Assembly: GCF_035046505.1 (NCBI RefSeq)
Contig: NC_089829.1
Location: 9,015,396-9,079,395, forward strand
Length of the DNA stretch: 64,000 bases
Direction: 5' to 3'
Source: Tiliqua scincoides
Taxonomy: Eukaryota; Chordata; Lepidosauria; Squamata; Scincidae
Below the pieces are notes generated by a model, which made no database searches, was not told the DNA's origin, and was given only the letters and a program-made list of their open reading frames with translations. A program made the translations under genes and the position numbers. Shown in pieces: positions 33,790 to 44,934 of this stretch (positions are counted from its first letter, which is position 1; every line of letters begins with the position of its first letter).

Positions 33790-34155
33790 CTAAAGAGATG
33801 GCAAAAAGGACCAAATTAATCATTTCAATAATATTTTGATGACATTGGAAAACTCCCAGTGAATACTATGAGTGGAACGATGGACATGAAGGTTTGACCA
33901 AAGTTCTGGGGTGATGCAAAAATTACTCTGATCTCTTTTAGATCTGCTCTGCTCCCAGACAGCTCAGTCCTGCAATGGTGAGTTGGTTAGCATTACGATG
34001 ACCCCTTCTAGGTGCACACACACCAACTCTGCATCAGAGAGTGAGGTTGCTATTTGGGGCAGGCAGCCTGGAACACCCCAAGCTTATTTATAAGCCAATT
34101 CTCAACAGCAGAACCACACAATCTTCTCTAACACAATGAAAGCATAGCCACTTAC

Positions 34156-34219
34156 CCAACACACACAACCACCGAATCACTTTTGCTTGTAATGCTGCAA
34201 CAGATCCGTTCATATGCTT
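34156..34219 (-). pseudogene. Locus B exon 3
   Basis: 64 nt, bounded by a TTTTTCAG acceptor and a GTAAG donor on the - strand, phases 1 and 2 as in gene A. Open throughout. Confidence 0.8.
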
Positions 34220-34324
34220 CTGAAAAATAAGTTTTTCCAAGGGGGATTATTGGACAAGTTCTGTGACCATCAATGAAGAGACAAAACCTTCAGGGGATAT
34301 TTCTTTCCTACAAATGTCATGCGG

Positions 34325-34875
34325 CCCAACAGAGGCATCATTAGGGTTTGCATCACCCAGTACTACTCATTGTGTCACCCCCATGATGGACCTCCTCCCG
34401 TGTCAGACTATACAGAATAAATTACAATACTATACATACACCCTAAATGCAGTGGCACCACTAGGGTTGGTGCAACATCCATTAACTCTATTTTAATTAC
34501 AGGTTTTAAGTACAGGTCACCTAACAAATCAGCAGCCACCTTGATGGCACTCACACAACTGAATACTAGCACTGATACATGGAAATGAGAGCTGAATGTT
34601 TTATTAGTTCCCTGCTACGTCATCATAACACTTCGTTGGATCTCAGAACAATCTGTCTCATTGGTCACCGAGTCAAAGAAATCCACTTTTTGTTACAGAA
34701 GGCAGTTGTGATTTTCTTTTCTGGTTGTTTGACTGTACCTTTTGAGAGAATTCAGATATTTCAGTGTGGTTTGTTGGATTGTATTCTGCATGGAGTTCCA
34801 CATCCAATGATATATTTCATGATGGTATTATTCAAAAATACCAAGATTTCACAATTTTGGCCAGTAGTGGTGTCA
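34325..34875. repeat. Dispersed repeat, CAGTGGCATAGCTAG family
   Basis: CAGAGGCATCATTAGGGTTT at the left, CAGTGGCACCACTAGGGTTG inside, and TTCATGATGGTATTATTC near the right match the family at 13597 and 28990. Two partial copies may be joined here. Confidence 0.5.
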
Positions 34876-34887
34876 CATACCTGAGTG

Positions 34888-35205
34888 CAGGGGTCTCCAA
34901 ACACCAGCCCGGGGGCCAGATGTGCCCCGTGAAGAGCTTCTATCAGGCCTGCGGCCAGCCTCTGATTCCCTGAAAGCCTCTGGCCCAGTTGACCAAGCAC
35001 AACCAGAGTTGTGCTTGTGGGATGGGGAAATGGGGATCTATTTAAGTGTGTGATTACACTCCTGGGCTGTGTTGGTGCTTGGAGAAATCCTTGGCATTTG
35101 AGCCCATTCATTCATTCATTCATTCATTCATTCATTCATTCATCTAAGTTCCATATCTAATGTATTTATTTAAATTTTATTTTTTATTTATTTTTTTGGC
35201 CCTCG
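34888..35205. mobile_element. hAT-type MITE, partial, with ATTC run
   Basis: It starts CAGGGGTCTCCAAACACC, the end of the 10274-10572 family in opposite interior orientation. It includes an (ATTC)n run at about 35105-35145, comparable with the GAATGAATGGGC motif of the other copies. The far end is lost at a junction with the next MITE near 35205. Confidence 0.6.
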
Positions 35206-35209
35206 ACAG

Positions 35210-35545
35210 GCATAATGGGGGCATTTTGGGATGGGGAGGGTGGAAGAGGGTAGGCCAATGGGCAGACTGGGCCTGGGAGGAGGGTGGGACCGGCCTGGGC
35301 AACTTAGACCAGATCCTAACCCCTCCCCCAGCCAACCCAGCATTACTTTGAGCTGCTCAGGTTTATGTCAGTGATTTTGCTGGTGCAGATTCAAGTAGAC
35401 CCTTAGGGGTGGTTGACATGCAACACAGGGTAAGGGGATAAATAGTTCCTTACTCCAAGTTGTGCCACAGCCACCTCCACCCCTGTGCTGGATACTGCAC
35501 AGGCCAGTTTTCTTGTCTGTTCTAGCACAGGTTAGGATTGGGCTG
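35210..35545 (-). mobile_element. Long PIF/Harbinger-like MITE, truncated, inverted
   Basis: The right-hand terminus reads GGATTGGGCTG followed by TTA (35546-35548). Its reverse complement continues like the left half of the 28452 copy (AACCTGTGCTAGAACAGAC). The other end is missing. Confidence 0.55.
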
Positions 35546-35559
35546 TTACTCACATTCTG

Positions 35560-36060
35560 GCGCAGGTAGGTTGGCAGAGGGGGCAGTTTAGGGGAGGAAC
35601 AGGGCAGAGAGTGGTCCAGATAGGGGTGTTTCAGCATTGGGTGTGGGAGGCTCTCAGTTGCAGCCAGGGCCACCAATATCCTATCCCCTTCTTCCTGTCC
35701 CAAATCACCCCTGAGACTCCTGAGACTTACACCAGCTAAAGTGACGTCATTGGTCCAAGGAGAACCACTGAAGGCCAGGTGGCCTATTGGGAGGTAATAT
35801 TTTTACTTAACTTTCCTTGGCCTTGTGGTGCACCCTCCCACCCACGGCATCCAGTGCAGGGTCCATCAGTGACATTGCACACTCTGGGGTGGTGGGGGTA
35901 GGACTAGGCCTTAAAACTCATTGATCTTTTTGCAGATCCCATGAGTAAGAAGAAAGCTGTGGTTCTTTCATAGCTCTGCAGATATTTACATCTTCATTCC
36001 GAGTTGTGCTGGCAATTCTACAATGCTTCAAAAGAACTTTCTGCCATTTTCTCTGAACAG
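35560..36060 (-). repeat. Duplicated AADACL intron segment (pair of 43130-43690)
   Basis: It shares CAGAGGGGGCAG/GGAACAGG blocks, CTTTTTGCAGATCCCAT and TCTTCATTCCGAGTTGTG with 43130-43690, which lies just 3' of locus C exon 2. Here the similarity stops at about 36060, before any exon-2 sequence. This is the breakpoint of the B/C duplication or a later deletion of exon 2. Confidence 0.7.
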
Positions 36061-36480
36061 GGATATGTGCAGAACATGGGCTCAGTTGACTGCTGTAAAT
36101 TGGCCTGAGGGGATCGTGGCCTGTGCCTTTCATGAGCCAATAGACAGTCAGTCTGAGTTTGTCTGAGCCAATCATTATAAAGTTTTGTTTGAGCCAATGG
36201 GCTCACTGTTGAGGAAAGTGAACTGAATACCTTGTAACAAGCCCTGAAAAGTTGGTTTGGGAGGTTTTTGTGGCTGGATGAGTTTAAAATACAATTTAAA
36301 GCTTAAATTTGCAACATAAGTCAAAATGTTGCTCACGTCTTTTAAGTCACAGTTTAAAACATGGTGCAGGACTTAGGTTCCAGCCTTTTGCTTTCAACTG
36401 TGGAAATCATTTTCAGGGGGTTATTTCAAATTTGTATCCTACTGTCAAGGGTTGGGTGCCCTTTGAGGAGAAAGGGGGAT

Positions 36481-36483
<3 letters not shown>

Positions 36484-36520
<37 letters not shown>

Positions 36521-36521
36521 G
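36484..36521. repeat. (AAAT)n microsatellite
   Basis: About nine ATAA units follow an AGGGGGATTTAAATA motif that resembles an L2-like tail. Confidence 0.85.
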
Positions 36522-36685
36522 CTGTGTACCAGCTTAACTGCCAGCTCCTGCTTGAATTTTTAAAGTCGTACTAACACTTTTTGCCTGTTCATTTTAACCA
36601 CAATTTCCTAAATAGGTTTCTCCTCAAAGTTATTTATTCTAGTATATTTTTCTGCTGGAAGCCAGGCATTACTTATACAGGTTGG

Positions 36686-36776
36686 CAGCCCAATCCTATG
36701 CATGTCTACTCAGAAATAAGTTTCATTAAAGTCAATGGGTCTTACTCCCAAGAAAGTGTAGATAAGGATTGAGCTG
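36686..36776. mobile_element. Short PIF/Harbinger-like MITE
   Basis: Ends are CAGCCCAATCC and GGATTGAGCTG; the inner GTCTACTCAGAAATAAG matches 10607-10698. Flanking triplets TGG and AGA do not match. Confidence 0.6.
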
Positions 36777-36777
36777 A

Positions 36778-37245
36778 GAGTCTCCTTATTCAAGAGGGTT
36801 CCGTTTCCAGAAATAACATGGATGGCAAAAATTGCATTAAAGCAAAGCCATTAAAAAAAAAAAAATGTCCCTTTGCTGGGTGATTTAAATACAGCCTTGT
36901 TGACCTTTGTGATGTAAGACAGAGTCATTAGGCAGACAATTCATCAGTCAGTCTCCCTCCAGGCACTTAGAAAGGCTTCACTCCCAGCCAGTGACCCCTC
37001 CCTTCACCCAGAGCAAAGTGATTATCTTTCTTTCACATGCTCAGGGGAAAGGGAGAGGTCACTTGCCTTGGAGTGAAGCTGCTCTAAGTGCCTGGAGAGA
37101 GAATGATTGATGAATTGTCAGCCGGCTGCCCTCTTGCATTAACAAGGCTATCATTAAACGACTGTTTTCCTTTAAATTAAAGGACACTTCTCATTGGGTT
37201 GAGATAGAAAAACCCATGAATAATTAGGTTATACCTGTAATTGCT
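36778..37245. mobile_element. Foldback DNA element, possibly Tigger-like
   Basis: CCAGGCACTTAGAAAGGCTTCACTC on the left half is mirrored by GAGTGAAGC...CTAAGTGCCTGG on the right, giving long internal complementarity. The right end, ending ATTAGGTTATACCTG before TA, resembles Tigger3-type ends from memory. The left end is less clear. Confidence 0.4.
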
Positions 37246-37249
37246 TGCA

Positions 37250-38300
37250 TGACTGTCTCTCTACGAGAAAAGCAGTTTTTTAAACTGTGATTTTAAAGGG
37301 ATGCATTTTTTCCTTTCTCCAGGGATCAGCACATTCCTTCTCATTTATAGTGGCCATATGTATTGAGTCAAATCTGTATATAAAAAAATCCATGCAGCTG
37401 GGGACTTCCCCAGCCCCGCGCCCAGGGCAAAGGTCCATAATGGTGCCTCCCCTGTGGGCTGTCACCGCCCCCCAGGTGCAAATACACCCCCCCCCCACTC
37501 ACCGGAGGCTCACAGAGCCTCGCACAACCTGAACCCGCGTCTGGGAAGCCTCTCTGAGGTTCCTCAACACTATAAACCGCATCCAAGAAACTAGTAGCAC
37601 AGTTTCCAAGCCTGTCAGAAGTCTCAAAGAGGCTTCCACAGGGTCCTAGAGGCTCGCGCCTGGGGCATTTGCCACATAGAACCCAATGGTAGGTTGGCAA
37701 GGGAATCCATTTATAATAAGATTGGACCTGTACTGAGAGTCTCTTCTTTTTTGTCCAAATTTGTTTTTGAATTTTAATGGCCTCTCTATAGATTCAAGTA
37801 TGGTATTTTTGCACTGGAGAAAGAATCTGAGTCTGATTTAAATTGATACACAGAACTAGAAATTAATAGAGCATTGCGACCCAAATGAAAAGTGACTGCA
37901 CAAGAAAATGACAACTGAACAAAAAGTATTTTTGCCTTGCATCTGGAACATCATGGTTAAGACTCGGAGGATATTGGAGAAAGGTAGCCTCAGACCCATC
38001 TATAGACCTACCAAAAAGATAGGCACTGCGGTCTGTGAAGGATAAAAGGCCACCACTTTCGACAGCTGGTATATATCATATTCCTTGTGAGTGTGGGAAA
38101 GTCTCCATAGGGACCACAAATAGGTGTGTGATTTCTAGGGTAAAGGAACATGAATGAAACTGCAGCTTAGAGCAAAGTGAAAAATCAGCAGAGGCACAGC
38201 ATACTCTGAGAACAAATTTTAATCAGACTCAGGGATGTTGTGTAGGACTTACAGCCATTCCTTGTCAAACAATTCTGGTTACTGAAAGCAAATGACTGTT
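37250..38300. other. Between loci B and C, no gene recognised
   Basis: About 1 kb. 37490-37690 is GC-rich with paired GCCTCTCTGAGG/CCTAGAGGC motifs and may be a decayed repeat. No exon 1 or 2 of locus B could be found here. Confidence 0.4.
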
Positions 38301-38348
38301 CTTATGCAGCAATAGGAAGCTACCACTTTGAATGAAAATTGATTATTG

Positions 38349-39123
38349 TTAGAGACCTTCTAAAAAATGCAATACTTGTTTCAAACAGTCCTCTAAGCTT
38401 TGAAATTCCAGAAATGGATAATTAAGTAGTAGTAACACTCCATGCACACCATCCCGAGCATGATACCAGGTCACCGGCACACCGTTGTCCTCCAAGCGTT
38501 TCTTGTACAAAAGTCCATCATCCCTGAGAATGTCATATTCACAGGTCAAAAGGAAAGTCTCAGGCAGTTGCTGGATAACCTCATCATCAGCTAGAAGTGG
38601 GGAAAACTTGGTCTCAAGTGCTGCCTTGCACACTTCATACAGTACTTCTGAAAACGAGGCAAGCACTGGGGACTCAGAGGCCTTGACCTTGAACTCGGCC
38701 GGAATGAGGTCGGCATTAATCCACTTGCTGTACTTCACCTTCATGGCCTCAGGAACATGGGTATTCTTCATAATTGCATTCACACCTCTAGGTTTCAGAG
38801 CAAGATTCATGAAATAAAAAATCACAAGCAATTTTTTGGATAAAATAGGGCTTGAGTGGTACTGCTGGTAGGAAGGCAAATTGATATCTAGTGCCTGGAG
38901 AAATGGGTATATCAAGATCTGTGCTCGGAGCCTTGGGAGATCCGCTCGGGACACCAGTTCTTGGGCAACCGCTGTAGAATATGTGCCACCACTACTGTCC
39001 CCACCAATAATAATGCAATTGGGGTCAACTCTGTAATCCTTGGTGTGCTTCAGAAAGTGTATGGCAGCCGTGAGACAGTCTCTTAGCTTGATTGGATGCG
39101 GATGCTCAGGAGCTAAACGATAC
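38349..39123 (-). pseudogene. Locus C exon 4
   Basis: Acceptor TTGCTTTAG. It opens YRLAPEHPHP and runs 775 nt without a stop to LHFLEGL. The GDSSGG nucleophile motif and the Asp and His motifs are kept, so this exon has not yet decayed. Confidence 0.88.
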
Positions 39124-39505
39124 CTAAAGCAATGGCAAAAATGATTGCCACATTTATCATTTTGATACTCCTTTTGATGAGATTTTGATGAGATTGGTTA
39201 CCCTCCCCCCCCCCCCCCCCCGTGAACACAATCAACAGAACAGAGGTTGTACCTAAGGCTTGGGATGAAGCAAAAATTGTTGTGGTCTCCTTTAGATCTG
39301 CTTAGTTCCTAGAGAAGTAATTCCTGCAGTGGTAAGTTGGTCAACCTAAAGCTGCCCCTTTCTGGCCTCACACACACTGACTCTGCACCAGGGAGAGAGG
39401 CTGTTCTATTCAGACAGGCAGACATTCCAAGCTTACTTATAAGCCAATCCTCAACTCCAGAACCATGTACTCTTTTCTAACACAAAGAAATACAAAGTCA
39501 CTTAC

Positions 39506-39575
39506 CCAACACTTACAACCACAGAATCACTTCTTTCTGATTCTGTTCATATCCTCCAGATTCGTTCATATCCTC
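39506..39575 (-). pseudogene. Locus C exon 3 with internal 12-bp duplication and stop
   Basis: 70 nt between TTTTTCAG and GTAAG. The end (SDSVVVSV) matches locus B exon 3 (SDSVVVCV). The duplicated GAGGATATGAAC replaces the middle and brings TGA into frame. Confidence 0.75.
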
Positions 39576-39999
39576 CTGAAAAACATGTTTTTCCAAGGGA
39601 GATTATTGGACAAGTTCTATGAACATCGACGAAGCGATAAAAGCCTCAGGGGACTTTTTCATGTAGAAATCATGAGGTTGGGAAGGCACTGGGAGTAGAT
39701 ATGATTCTATTATTTTGTTCGAATCATTAAGAGGAATAAAAGCAGGTTAATGAAAGAAAAGGAAATTAGAAGGAAGGCTTGCAGTTCAGTCACAGAGAAC
39801 ATGCCCTGCATGCAGAAGATTCTGGACTCAATCCCTGGCCACATCTCCTGGAAGGGCAGGGTGAGACAAGGCCATGAAAGCACGCTAAAACTAATCATTT
39901 ATGCAAATATTTACTTATGTTAATAATGTTTATGCTATGTTATGGGTGTTTATAGCTAAATTAGTTTAAAACAAATTATTGGTTTATATGTTTAGGAAA

Positions 40000-41860
40000 T
40001 AAGGAAAAGTGTTTATTTGTTTAGCATGCTTATATGTTGAGAACCAAAAAAAACCCAAACATTTTTTTGGTCTCTGTCTGCAAAATGCAAGCTGGCTGCT
40101 AATTAGTCTCAAGGAATGTCTCTTGGCAAACTGCCAAAGCATCAGATAAGATGAACGCTTCATGAAAAAGGGAGTGAAATACACTCCCAAGCTTGAATGT
40201 CAAAACAAGTGGGCAGATGAAAACACATGGAAAAAGAACATTTTTGGCTTTTTAAACCTATTATTCTATTAGTTCCCTTTTAAATCAAAAAAGGAAAACA
40301 AAAACAGTTTTGCCATTTTAAAACATTGTATTTTCAGAAGGACAATTTTATGAATACTGAGAGAGTTATTTACACCAGAGCATCACAGAAGTGTCAAATA
40401 AATTACTAAGTTAGCATGCATGCCAAATATTCTTCAATAGTTAATAGTTATAGAGTGTAACTAACACACATATATAAGGATGTAATAGTTAGGAATAAGT
40501 TTTATTGTTTGAAAGTTAATAATAGCATAAAAATACACAGAAAGGTGAAAAAACTATTAAAAAGGCTTAAAGTCACAAGTCTGAAAATGTAACCTTGAGA
40601 GGCAGATGTCTTGCAAAAGTTAATTAAAAAGAGTCTAACAAGGAGACTCTGAAATGTGGTATAAAGTTACTCCTCACAGATAAGACTCTTACCTTAAGCA
40701 AGAGCATTCCTAACTCTATATCTCCTCTGTAGACTCAAGGTCCTGCCTGATACTTTTATTTGGAACTATTGAGTTACAACTCAATGTGACAGATTTAGAT
40801 ACAACATACGAGAGAACAAATAAGGAGTAGCCAGGAAGCAGGATGCACCTGCAACAATTAATTGGGAAAAGTTATATCTCTTGGCACCAAGAAGCGAGAA
40901 AACCAAAGGTTATACACAGCTTAGAAACATTTTAATGAGGAAAACTAGCAACATTAGATAGAAAGGCCTTGGCAAGGACAGTTTATCTGTTGCTAATTAA
41001 AAATAGAGTTTTCTAAGATACAGACACCTGCAGAAACCAGCTAAACAGGAAAAGATAAGCAGTAACATTCCTGAAAAAGTCCCCTAATTAAGCCAAACAT
41101 CATTAGAGCCTCTGTCTGAACTAAAAGCTGACAGAAGGAGCTAGATTTAGTTAAAATAAATGAGAAAAGTCTCTTAAAATCCTTTTTACAATAAGAGGTT
41201 AGTTTGTCTTGTATTAAATATATGTTTATACCACTATAAATCTCAGTAACACGTCACATATAGAGAATCACACATGAAATAGAAGACAGACCAAAGAGCT
41301 TAGTTTAAACAGAGGTTGGCAGAAAGCCCACAGTGTTTGATCAGACAGAAAGGAATTTGGAAAGATAACACTGGTAGCTCTACCAAGGTCAAACCAGTAA
41401 AGAGTAGTAAAAGATAAGAACAGAGACATACCAAAGACCAGTAAATGAGTAAACAGTGCCATCTAGTGGTTTTTGAAATCTTTAAATTCTATATGTCTCA
41501 ATGTATGTATTTGCCTTTTTTGGAGTCTGTAACTTGAAACCAACCAATCAAATGCTTGTAAAGTTATCTGTGGCCAACCCTGAGAAAGCCCTCCATCTCT
41601 GATGTCACACACCAGCCAATGAGAAGTTTAAGACTCCTCAAAAAAGGAGTCAGAATCAAATATAAGTGAGAGGCTCACACTGAAAAATTGCTTTCTCTGA
41701 GAGCTCCCACATGGCTCTCATTGCTCTCTTCACTTTGGACAGGAGTCCCTGAGAAGCCCCTTGCTGGCAATGAAATAAAGCTTGCAGACAATCACCACTC
41801 TTGCCTACTGAGTTTGATTTTGACCTTGCTTTTGACCTTGCAACAAGGGTATCCCAAGAA
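40000..41860 (+). mobile_element. Possible old LTR in locus C intron 2
   Basis: A long A/T-rich stretch leads to CCAATGAG (about 41615), a TATA-like AAATATAAG (about 41659) and, roughly 115 bp later, GAAATAAAGCTTGC (about 41773) followed by a T-rich segment. This promoter to poly(A) spacing is typical of a retroviral R region. Borders, a paired LTR and coding parts are not seen. If real, it is a solo LTR fossil; extent is approximate. Confidence 0.35.
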
Positions 41861-42432
41861 GGTGAAAATCTGGTTGAGTATTATAAGGCTTCAGCCTGTT
41901 GTCATCCTGGACCTAGCTGTTTCCATTTTGGGAAAGCAGCTCAATCACATGCTGAAAAAAGGAATTGTTTGTTTGGTCTGGGAGCAGCCATTCAAAGATC
42001 TGGGCAGCAAAGAGCCTAGTTCTGCACAGCTTGTTTTAAATAGCCAAGGACACCTTGACTGGCCATGGGATACAACTATGTCTTCTGGTTGGGAGGGGGC
42101 AGGAGTAAGTAGTTTTCCAGGTTATAAAGCCTTCTGGAAGTTTCAGAAGGTTCTGACTTTCTATTCGTTGTGAGCTGAGAGTTGGGTATAAAGTTGGAAG
42201 GGGGTATGACTGCTTTACCATTCTGCCATGAATGCCTGCCTGGTCAGATGCTGTGAGTGAGATAGGATGCAGACCTGGTGTAGAGTAAGCTTTGAGATAC
42301 CTAACTGGGAGAGGGTTAGGATCTGTAAGTTCTTAGGAAGCTGGTTTCATTATTTTATGTTCTATCACTGTCCAATATGCCTGCCCTTTTTACCCTAACC
42401 TTATTTAATCCTTAAAATAAACCAAACATACA

Positions 42433-42660
42433 CAGTTGTGCATCGCTTAATGACAGGGATGTGGTCTGGCACCCCTGTTGTCAAGAGAGGCTTGGTGTTA
42501 AACGAAACCTTCGAAGCTGAGGGGAGCTGTGCCTTGCCTCTGGAGGCTTTTCGGAGCCCCGCAAAGGCAGCACATGTCTGTGAGCTGCCGCTGGGAGGCT
42601 CAGAATGGCTGAAACAACCAAGAAAATGTGACTTTCCTATTAGGAAACAAAAGTGACTTT
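42433..42660 (+). mobile_element. Tigger-like element, left end
   Basis: CAGTTGTGCATCGCTTAATG, then ACAGGGATGTG, is close to the ends of mammalian Tigger/MER2-type elements and to the 1610-3293 element here. GGTGTTAAACGAAACC continues the theme. The right end is not found, so it is truncated or decayed. Confidence 0.55.
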
Positions 42661-43129
42661 TTCTTTATTAGACATTAGGAGGCCCGGGGAAGCCCTGCAG
42701 GGCTAAAAAAAGCCTCTGGAGGCAATGGCAGCACAGGTCCCCTTGGTTTTGGAGGCTTGGGGAGGGGGACAAGGACCAGTGGCAGCTGTCACATATGTGG
42801 GCCATCACTGGTTGGAACATCAGTAACATCACCTGTATTTCCATTTGTGTTTTTCTGAGCAAGCCATCAAGACACTGGGCAGTGACTGGTCCTCCACGCA
42901 CTTCTCATCACCCCTCAAAGCAATCCAAGCTACAGGCCACCAGCACATCTTGTACCAATGGGTTTCCCAAATAAATTACACAGTGAGTGAAGAATTCTCT
43001 CTTTATGTCTGTCCAAAATGACCTACCTATCGGTTTTGTTGGCTGATCTCATGATCCTGAAACAATGGTGCAAAATTCACTCCCTCATTCTGTGTGCAGG
43101 TCGTGACAATGAGAATGGCCAGAGGCCTA

Positions 43130-43690
43130 GTGCAGGCACCACACTGGCTCACAGAATTTCCCCCTTCCCCCACTGGAGCAGAAAGGTTGGCAGCAGGGGT
43201 GCTTCAGGAGAGGAACAGGCTGGGGAGAGACTTAGGATGGGGGTATTTCAGGGAAGGGAGGGGGAAATCTTGGTTGCAGCCAGGCACACCAAGCACCTAT
43301 CCCCCTCTTCCCATCCCAACCTGCCCTGAGTCCTCTCGGGCTTACACCAGCTAAAGAGTTGGCATAGTTCTATGGAGAATCATTGTGGACCGGGTGGCTT
43401 AAGAGGAGGTAATATTTTTACTTACCTTCCTTAGCCGTCTGGTCCTCTCCCCAAAGCAGGGAGAGCGCAGGGTCTGTCAGCACCACTGCATATTATGGGC
43501 TAGTGGGAGTAAGACTGAGCCCTAAAACTTATTTATCTTGTTGCAGATCCCATAAGGCTGTCATTCCTTCCTAGATTCACAAATCTCTTATGTCTTCATT
43601 CTGGGTTGTGTTGAACATTGTGCACCACTTCAAATGACTTTCCTACAATTATCTGTGAACAGAATCGCACTGAAATCATGTAGCTAAACC
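43130..43690 (-). repeat. Duplicated AADACL intron segment (pair of 35560-36060)
   Basis: It lies in locus C intron 2, about 155 bp 3' of exon 2 on the coding strand. The similarity to 35560-36060 (TTGTTGCAGATCCCATAAGG, TCTTCATTCTGGGTTGTG) dates the B/C split after this intron existed. Confidence 0.7.
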
Positions 43691-43844
43691 ACATTTGGAA
43701 GATGCACAAATTCAACAATTTCCCTTTGAGCAGATTAATAGGTACATATTTTGCAAAATGCTATTATGATGGACTGTCATTTTTTTTTTAAATAGCCATG
43801 AAATCCCCCGCCCCCCCAAAGTAGGTTCCCTCAAAGGAACTTAC

Positions 43845-44061
43845 GGATGCTCCCAACCAGGCCAGCTCCACCATGAAGGTAGAGCATTCCTCTCTTTTGG
43901 CCAGCAACTGGTGTTTTGGGCCAGTACACCCTCACTGGGACGTCGTCAAAAATCAGATCCGTGATGAGCAGCTTGGAGTCCTGTAATGGTGGTATCCCAT
44001 TGAATGTCAACCGCACTAATGCAAGCTTGTGGCAGATGCCAAGTTTTTCGAGAAACTTCCC
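43845..44061 (-). pseudogene. Locus C exon 2 (HGG motif)
   Basis: 217 nt, acceptor GAAATTAG, donor CC|GTAAG, phases 0 and 1. It encodes LEKLGICHKLALVRLTFNG, LIFDDVPVRVYWPK and LHGGAGLVGSI. Open. Confidence 0.88.
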
Positions 44062-44555
44062 CTAATTTCAAAGCAACGTAGAGAAAGCAAATCAAGAGAC
44101 ATTAGCATCCATGTTATTTTTTTTGTATTAAAATTATTTGCCAGAGAATTCTGCTTCATTGGCTTTAAGTGATAAATATTTGGGGGGGGGGGGAATGTTC
44201 TCCCATGTAGCCTGGGTGCATCTTTAGCTCTCACCCCTTTGCTCTCACATTATAAATAATAAAAGCTATGCATATAGAAATACTCAGAACATAGTAAAAT
44301 ACTTTTATAACAAGCACAATTATCCGGTGGCTCAAATGCAGCCAGCAATAAAATATAAAATAAATGCATAATAAGCACAGAGCAAACAGTTTAAAATCCC
44401 AGCAGAGTGCGGAGGGGGGGGGGCAAATGCCCCAGAGTGCCATGTTTCTGGTGCTGGTGTCACCTTCCTCACCTGCCCCACCCTGCACCCCACCCCCATT
44501 CAGAGCCCTCTGGAGAGCCATGGAGGCTATGTGCCTTGTCCCCAATCCTCCAAGT

Positions 44556-44930
44556 ATTCTGGACTAAGAGGAATTCAGGTCAGGATTAAAAAGGTTTTAA
44601 ATTATGGTTGAAATCTTTTCCTGTTAAACGCACTTTGCCTTTTGATGCCTCCAATAATAGTGGTTTTCAGCCTTCCTGAGGACTCAGAAGGCTTTTAGAG
44701 GGTTGGGAAAGTAGCACACAGCCTTCCTGACCCTTGGAAAGGCTGAAAATTGCTACTTCCTGTTTTCAGAAGTCTTTCAGAGGGCCAGGGAGGCGCACGG
44801 ACTGCCCAGCTCTAAAAAGGCCACTTGAGAACAGAAGGGGACAAAGTCCGTTTAACAGGAAAAGATTTCAACCATAATTTAAAACCTATTTAATCCTGAC
44901 CTGAATTCCTCTTAGTCCAGAATTCTTTTC
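44556..44930. mobile_element. Foldback MITE with about 70-bp inverted repeats, locus C intron 1
   Basis: Left TTCTGGACTAAGAGGAATTC continuing to TTTTCCTGTTAAACG is mirrored at 44855-44930 (CGTTTAACAGGAAAAG to GAATTCCTCTTAGTCCAGAA). The 220-bp loop includes GC-rich GGCTTTTAGAGGG motifs. No clear target duplication; superfamily unknown. Confidence 0.7.
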
Positions 44931-44934
44931 AAAG

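Larger units (their letters stand above)
33015..34219 (-). pseudogene. Locus B: AADACL-type esterase, exons 3-4 only, in-frame stop
   Basis: Exon 3 is 34219-34156 and exon 4 is 33789-33015. Exon 3 (AYERICCSITSKSDSVVVCV) and the first three quarters of exon 4 are open: GFRLAPEHPYPIQ, VGGDSTGG with the nucleophile, LPSYQQYHSS. The frame meets TAG at 33227-33225, where locus C reads LPET. Past it the frame is open again with [10 protein letters not shown] (Asp) and DGFHG (His) to a normal TAA. Product from this frame would lack the Asp and His. No exon 1 or 2 of its own is found before locus C. It could be a dead tandem duplicate, or an alternative 3' end spliced from locus C exon 2, but the stop would still truncate it. 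Confidence 0.85.

Noticed and set aside
36060-38300. Missing exons 1-2 of locus B
   Set aside because: I searched by eye for EKLG and HGG coding on the - strand here and found none.
41688-42173. 161-aa frame downstream of the LTR-like signals
   Set aside because: No gag or env motif is readable; overlaps frames on the other strand and looks like chance.
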